DNA of 18,338 nucleotides, taken from UBA1858 sp965658595 (GTDB lineage Bacteria > Pseudomonadota > Gammaproteobacteria > UBA4575). The translations under genes and the position numbers were made by a program. This document shows, piece by piece, positions 15,172-18,338 of this stretch. The first letter of the stretch is position 1, and the number at the start of each line of letters is the position of its first letter. The stretch lies in NCBI GenBank assembly GCA_965658595.1, contig CBFHSW010000027.1, positions 1-18,338 of the forward strand, read 5' to 3'. Below the pieces are notes generated by a model. That model worked only from the letters and a program-made list of their open reading frames with translations. It was not told the origin of the DNA and did no database searches.

Positions 15172-16449
15172 ATGTCAGAAATTAAAAAGATACATGCGCG
15201 TGAGATCATTGATTCACGTGGTAATCCAACGGTAGAAGCCGATATCGAGCTCAGCTCAGGCGCATTTGGACGTGCTGCAGTGCCATCTGGTGCATCCACA
15301 GGGGCTCTCGAAGCCTTAGAGATGCGAGATGGTGACGCAAGTCGATTCCTAGGTAAAGGCGTGGGAAAGGCCGTTGAAATAGTCAACACCACTATCAATA
15401 GTGCCCTGCAGGGTCTGGATGCGACCAATCAAGAGTTGATTGATCAAACTATGTTGGATTTAGATGGTACTGACAATAAATCGAAATTAGGGGCAAATTC
15501 GACTTTGGCCGTATCGTTAGCGACAGCACAAGCGGCTGCAGCTCACCGAAATCAGCCTTTATATCGATATCTCGACACCGGTAACGGATTGATCATGCCT
15601 GTGCCTATGATGAATATCATCAATGGTGGCGCACATGCTCATAAAGGGGCTGACTTACAAGAATTTATGGTAGTGCCACACGGCGTAGAAACATTCAAAC
15701 AAGCCATACAATGTGGTGCTGAGATTTTTCATACACTTAAGTCGATACTCAATAAAATGGGGCTTAATACCGCTGTGGGTGACGAGGGTGGTTTTGCACC
15801 CACCTTGAGTGCTAATGAGCAAGCCATAGAAGTCATTCTTGAAGCTATTGAGAAAGCTGGCTATAAAGTCGGTGAAGAAGTCAGCATAGGATTGGATTGT
15901 GCTAGCTCAGAATTCTATAAAGACGGGCAATATCATCTAGAGTCAGAAGGTAAGACTTATGATAGCCCTGCCTTTGTTAGTTATTTAACCGATCTCATCG
16001 ATCGTTATCCCATTATCACTGTGGAAGATGGTGTCGGTGAAGATGATTGGGATGGCTGGTTAAAACTGACGCAAGCGGTTGGTGATAAGGTACAGTTAGT
16101 CGGTGATGATCTATTCGTCACTAACACACAGATTTTGGCTAAAGGCATAGAAATGGGGGTGGCAAATTCTATTTTGATTAAATTCAATCAAATTGGAACA
16201 CTGACAGAAACGCTTAATGCCATCAAAATGGCTCACGATGCCAATTACACTGCGGTAATCTCTCACCGCTCAGGTGAAACTGAAGATGTCACAATCGCAG
16301 ACTTGGCTGTAGCGACAGGGGCAGGACAGATTAAAACGGGTTCTATGTCACGTTCCGACCGAGTCGCTAAATACAATCAACTTATCCGCATTGAAGAAGC
16401 TCTAGGTGCAGACGCTATCTATCCTGGCAAAAAGGCTTTTAATCAATAA
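15172..16449 (+). CDS. eno: Enolase (phosphopyruvate hydratase)
   Basis: Glycolytic enzyme interconverting 2-phosphoglycerate and phosphoenolpyruvate, and in E. coli also a degradosome component. PEP is a substrate of the neighbouring KdsA. The N-terminus IHAREIIDSRGNPTVEADI is classical. The magnesium ligands are Asp242 (GLDCASSEF), Glu285 (VEDGV) and Asp312 (LVGDDLFVTN). The catalytic Lys is in LIKFNQIGTLTET, and SHRSGETED is intact. His155 and Glu164 of the GGxHA...QEF loop are kept, but the intervening residues are HKGA (157-160) where most enolases have DNNV-like residues. The length is 425 aa (E. coli 432). The ATG at 15172 has no recognisable ribosome-binding site, although the protein start is unambiguous. 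Confidence 0.97.
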   Translation: MSEIKKIHAREIIDSRGNPTVEADIELSSGAFGRAAVPSGASTGALEALEMRDGDASRFLGKGVGKAVEIVNTTINSALQGLDATNQELIDQTMLDLDGTDNKSKLGANSTLAVSLATAQAAAAHRNQPLYRYLDTGNGLIMPVPMMNIINGGAHAHKGADLQEFMVVPHGVETFKQAIQCGAEIFHTLKSILNKMGLNTAVGDEGGFAPTLSANEQAIEVILEAIEKAGYKVGEEVSIGLDCASSEFYKDGQYHLESEGKTYDSPAFVSYLTDLIDRYPIITVEDGVGEDDWDGWLKLTQAVGDKVQLVGDDLFVTNTQILAKGIEMGVANSILIKFNQIGTLTETLNAIKMAHDANYTAVISHRSGETEDVTIADLAVATGAGQIKTGSMSRSDRVAKYNQLIRIEEALGADAIYPGKKAFNQ

Positions 16450-16470
16450 TGCGCAACGCAGGATGAAAGC

Positions 16471-16782
16471 ATGAAAGCTTTTGTCCTGCTATTGCTATTG
16501 TTATTCCTCTGGCTCCAATATCAGTTGTGGATAGATAAAGATGGTGTGCGCAAACTGCATGATCTTAAGCAGCGTGTAGAAGCTCAGAAAGAGACTAATC
16601 AGGAAATTTACCAGCGCAACAAGGTATTGGCTGCCGAAGTGGAAGACCTTAAATCGGGCCAAGATGCTATCGAAGAGCGTGCACGCAAAGACCTAGGTAT
16701 GATCCGTGAAGGAGAAGTGTTCTTCCAGATTATCGATAAGCCCTCTCCAGCTAATTCTGCAACTAATAGCGAAACGCAATAA
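16471..16782 (+). CDS. ftsB: Cell division protein FtsB
   Basis: Small bitopic inner-membrane protein that joins FtsL and FtsQ in the divisome and helps activate septal peptidoglycan synthesis. A single transmembrane helix (about residues 3-18, Leu-rich) is followed by a periplasmic coiled coil (about 27-65, DLKQRVEAQKETNQEI and onward). The FtsB-typical EERARKDLGMIREGEVFF lies near 69-86, with a short Ser/Asn/Thr-rich tail. The length of 103 aa matches E. coli. AGGA at 16460-16463 lies 7 nt before the ATG. It sits between eno and ispD, its standard position. Confidence 0.94.
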   Translation: MKAFVLLLLLLFLWLQYQLWIDKDGVRKLHDLKQRVEAQKETNQEIYQRNKVLAAEVEDLKSGQDAIEERARKDLGMIREGEVFFQIIDKPSPANSATNSETQ

Positions 16783-16784
16783 TC

Positions 16785-17489
16785 ATGACAGACAATACTA
16801 AGTGTTGGGCGGTAATCCCCGCAGCGGGAACCGGACAACGCATGCAATCTGAGTGTCCTAAGCAATATCTCAAAATTGCTGGCAAAACTCTCTTAGAACA
16901 TTCCATAGATCCATTCTTGAAGCACCCATCTATTGAATCAGTGATGGTGGCAATAAACGCTTATGATGAATATTTCCAACACTGTCATTTTGATGGTGAG
17001 CGCGTTCTTAACACGCGGGGTGCAAGTTCGCGAGCCGCCTCTGTTTTTAATGCATTACGTGCCTTAGCAACAAACTATGCTGTTCGTGGGGATGATTTTG
17101 TGTGTGTGCATGATGCCGCACGTCCATGTTTAACAGAGCAGGACTTAAATGCTTTGATAGACGCGTCTATGCAATCAGAGAACGGTTGTATTCTGGCAAC
17201 ACCTGTGCAGGACACGGTTAAAAAAGTCAGCGATCAAATAATTAAAAGCACCTTGGATCGTAGTCAATTATGGCGAGCGCTGACACCACAAATGTTCAGA
17301 TATCAACGATTATATGACTCTTTGAAGCGCGCATTAGTTGATCAGGTGGTTATCACTGATGAGGCGAGTGCGTTAGAATATAGCGGTCACAAAGTAGAGG
17401 TGGTGGCCGGTGATGTGCGCAACATCAAGGTAACAACACCTGATGATTTACCTCTGGCTGAAATGATTTTAAGCAATATGCATAATTAA
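16785..17489 (+). CDS. ispD: 2-C-methyl-D-erythritol 4-phosphate cytidylyltransferase
   Basis: Third MEP-pathway step: couples MEP with CTP to give CDP-methylerythritol, using the product of pyrG in the same cluster. The Rossmann-type nucleotide-binding loop AVIPAAGTGQRM lies at residues 9-20, followed by CPKQY. Other family motifs are VCVHDAARPCL, RALTPQMFRY and the C-terminal TDEASALEYSG with NIKVTTPDDL. The length of 234 aa is normal (E. coli 236). The ATG lies 2 nt after the ftsB stop, so the pair is translationally coupled. No ribosome-binding site is obvious. Confidence 0.96.
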   Translation: MTDNTKCWAVIPAAGTGQRMQSECPKQYLKIAGKTLLEHSIDPFLKHPSIESVMVAINAYDEYFQHCHFDGERVLNTRGASSRAASVFNALRALATNYAVRGDDFVCVHDAARPCLTEQDLNALIDASMQSENGCILATPVQDTVKKVSDQIIKSTLDRSQLWRALTPQMFRYQRLYDSLKRALVDQVVITDEASALEYSGHKVEVVAGDVRNIKVTTPDDLPLAEMILSNMHN

Positions 17490-17595
17490 AGTGTACACAC
17501 AGTAGAATCCGAGCATAGTGTATGTATATTTCTGGGTATCTATGAGCTGCAATGTATTTTAGTTAACCTATGTGAAAAACTAAGAGTCGATTGAG
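17490..17595 (+). other. ispD-ispF intergenic region
   Basis: 106 bp separates two genes that are usually adjacent or fused. It contains an 8-bp palindrome GTGTACAC (17491-17498) right after the ispD stop and AT-rich sequence, with no coding frame I can support. I could not find a -35/-10 pair with good spacing, nor a terminator. It may hold a weak promoter or be a remnant of an inserted or lost gene. Confidence 0.35.
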
Positions 17596-18069
17596 ATGAA
17601 AATAGGACAGGGCTTTGACGCGCATCGTTTTTGTGAAGGACAGCATCTTATGTTGGGTGGCGTTAAAATTGCCCATAATAAGGGTATAGAAGCACATTCT
17701 GATGGCGATGTTTTACTACATGCCATCTGCGATGCTTTATTAGGCGCGGCAGGCCTAGGCGATATCGGCAGTCATTTTTCTGATCAGGAAAACATTAATC
17801 ATAATCGAGACTCACGTGAATTTGTGAGGTCCATTCTAGAACTCATTACTCAACAAGATTTAGTGATTGCTAACATCGATGCCACCATTATTTGTCAGCA
17901 ACCTAAAATTTCACCACATAAAGCCAGCATGCAAAAAATCATAGCTGAAGATCTTCAATGTGACTTACATCAAGTCAATATCAAAGCTACTACCACGGAG
18001 AAAATGGGGTTTACGGGTCGCCAAGAAGGAATTGCGGCGATGGCAGTTGCTCTCTTACAGACGCCTTAA
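17596..18069 (+). CDS. ispF: 2-C-methyl-D-erythritol 2,4-cyclodiphosphate synthase
   Basis: Fifth MEP-pathway enzyme: cyclises CDP-ME 2-phosphate to methylerythritol cyclodiphosphate with release of CMP; a homotrimer with zinc at each active site. The zinc ligands are Asp8 and His10 (GQGFDAHRF) and His42 (SDGDVLLHAICDALLGA). The C-terminal signature TTTEKMGFTGRQEGIAAMAVALL is complete. The length of 157 aa is standard. The ATG at 17596 is preceded by a poor GAG 0-3 nt upstream, while the gene start MKIGQGFDAH is canonical. In many gammaproteobacteria truD follows; here a helicase gene does. Confidence 0.97.
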   Translation: MKIGQGFDAHRFCEGQHLMLGGVKIAHNKGIEAHSDGDVLLHAICDALLGAAGLGDIGSHFSDQENINHNRDSREFVRSILELITQQDLVIANIDATIICQQPKISPHKASMQKIIAEDLQCDLHQVNIKATTTEKMGFTGRQEGIAAMAVALLQTP

Positions 18070-18109
18070 ATGCGTCAGTGTGTATATAGATGACAAGGAC
18101 GTAAGCGCA

Positions 18110-18338
18110 GTGGAAAATTTAACAGATGCAGCACAATTTTTTTCAGCGCAAGGCTTACTCGCTGAAAATATCTCTGGCTTCAAATGTCGGCCTCAGCAAA
18201 TTGAGATGGCAGAGTGTGTAGCGCGCGCCATTCAAGATGCCAATACGCTAGTGGTTGAGGCAGGAACAGGTGTAGGTAAAACCTATGCTTATTTAGTCCC
18301 AGCTTTACAATCAGGTTTAAAAGTAATTGTCTCTACCG
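18110..18338 (+). CDS. yoaA: DinG/YoaA-family ATP-dependent DNA helicase, N-terminal part (truncated by window edge)
   Basis: Superfamily 2 (XPD/DinG-like) helicase of DNA repair. In E. coli YoaA works with HolC to aid tolerance of replication-blocking lesions. Seventy-six codons are visible. Residues 22-30 (SGFKCRPQQ) form the Q-motif-like start seen in YoaA (PGFKPREPQ), and the Walker A motif EAGTGVGKT is at 50-58, followed by TYAYLVPAL and VIVST. The start is GTG at 18110, with AAGGA at 18095-18099 ten nt upstream; no in-frame ATG lies nearby. The gene is absent from standard annotation by ATG start alone. The cysteine cluster and helicase motifs II-VI fall outside the window, so the split between YoaA and DinG rests on the N-terminal resemblance. 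Confidence 0.85.
   Translation, partial: MENLTDAAQFFSAQGLLAENISGFKCRPQQIEMAECVARAIQDANTLVVEAGTGVGKTYAYLVPALQSGLKVIVST

Noticed and set aside
1..18338. Mobile element, prophage, CRISPR, toxin-antitoxin or defence system
   Set aside because: No transposase, integrase, repeat array or unrecognised gene pair is present; every sizeable gene is a known core gene.

Overview
The window is one contiguous block of bacterial housekeeping genes, all on the + strand, from a gammaproteobacterium of moderately low GC content (roughly 40-45% by eye). The gene order dxr-rseP-bamA-skp-fabZ-rnhB-dnaE-accA-tilS-pyrG-kdsA-eno-ftsB-ispD-ispF is the classical gammaproteobacterial core order as seen, with variations, in Pseudomonas and Xanthomonas relatives. 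Protein features agree: an RseP-type site-2 protease, a five-POTRA BamA, a DnaE with the E. coli-like degenerate PHP motif, and FtsB. The genus cannot be named from sequence alone.

Layout. Bases 1-5941 form the envelope part: dxr (missing only its first bases), rseP, bamA, skp and fabZ. They cover isoprenoid precursor synthesis, envelope-stress proteolysis, outer-membrane protein assembly, a periplasmic chaperone and fatty-acid dehydration. Bases 6081-11200 hold rnhB, dnaE (overlapping by ATGA) and accA, the last behind its own likely promoter. Bases 11221-16449 hold tilS, pyrG, kdsA and eno. Bases 16471-18069 hold ftsB, ispD and ispF. A truncated YoaA/DinG-type helicase gene runs off the right edge. 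No gap exceeds 150 bp, and I see no RNA genes, mobile elements, CRISPR arrays or canonical intrinsic terminators.

How the genes work together. dxr, ispD and ispF are three steps of the MEP isoprenoid pathway. fabZ and accA serve fatty-acid synthesis. kdsA makes the Kdo precursor of LPS. bamA, skp and rseP build outer-membrane proteins and monitor their assembly. dnaE and rnhB replicate and repair DNA, pyrG makes CTP, tilS matures tRNA-Ile, and ftsB acts in division.

The most unusual point is an absence. lpxD, normally between skp and fabZ, and lpxA-lpxB, normally between fabZ and rnhB, are missing, although kdsA is kept. Other points are a metal-dependent-type KdsA, a perfect 17-bp AT-rich dyad just before rnhB, a perfect hairpin upstream of eno, and many non-ATG starts in the envelope genes. 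I found no convincing new multi-gene system; this is an ordinary core region with a few local oddities.
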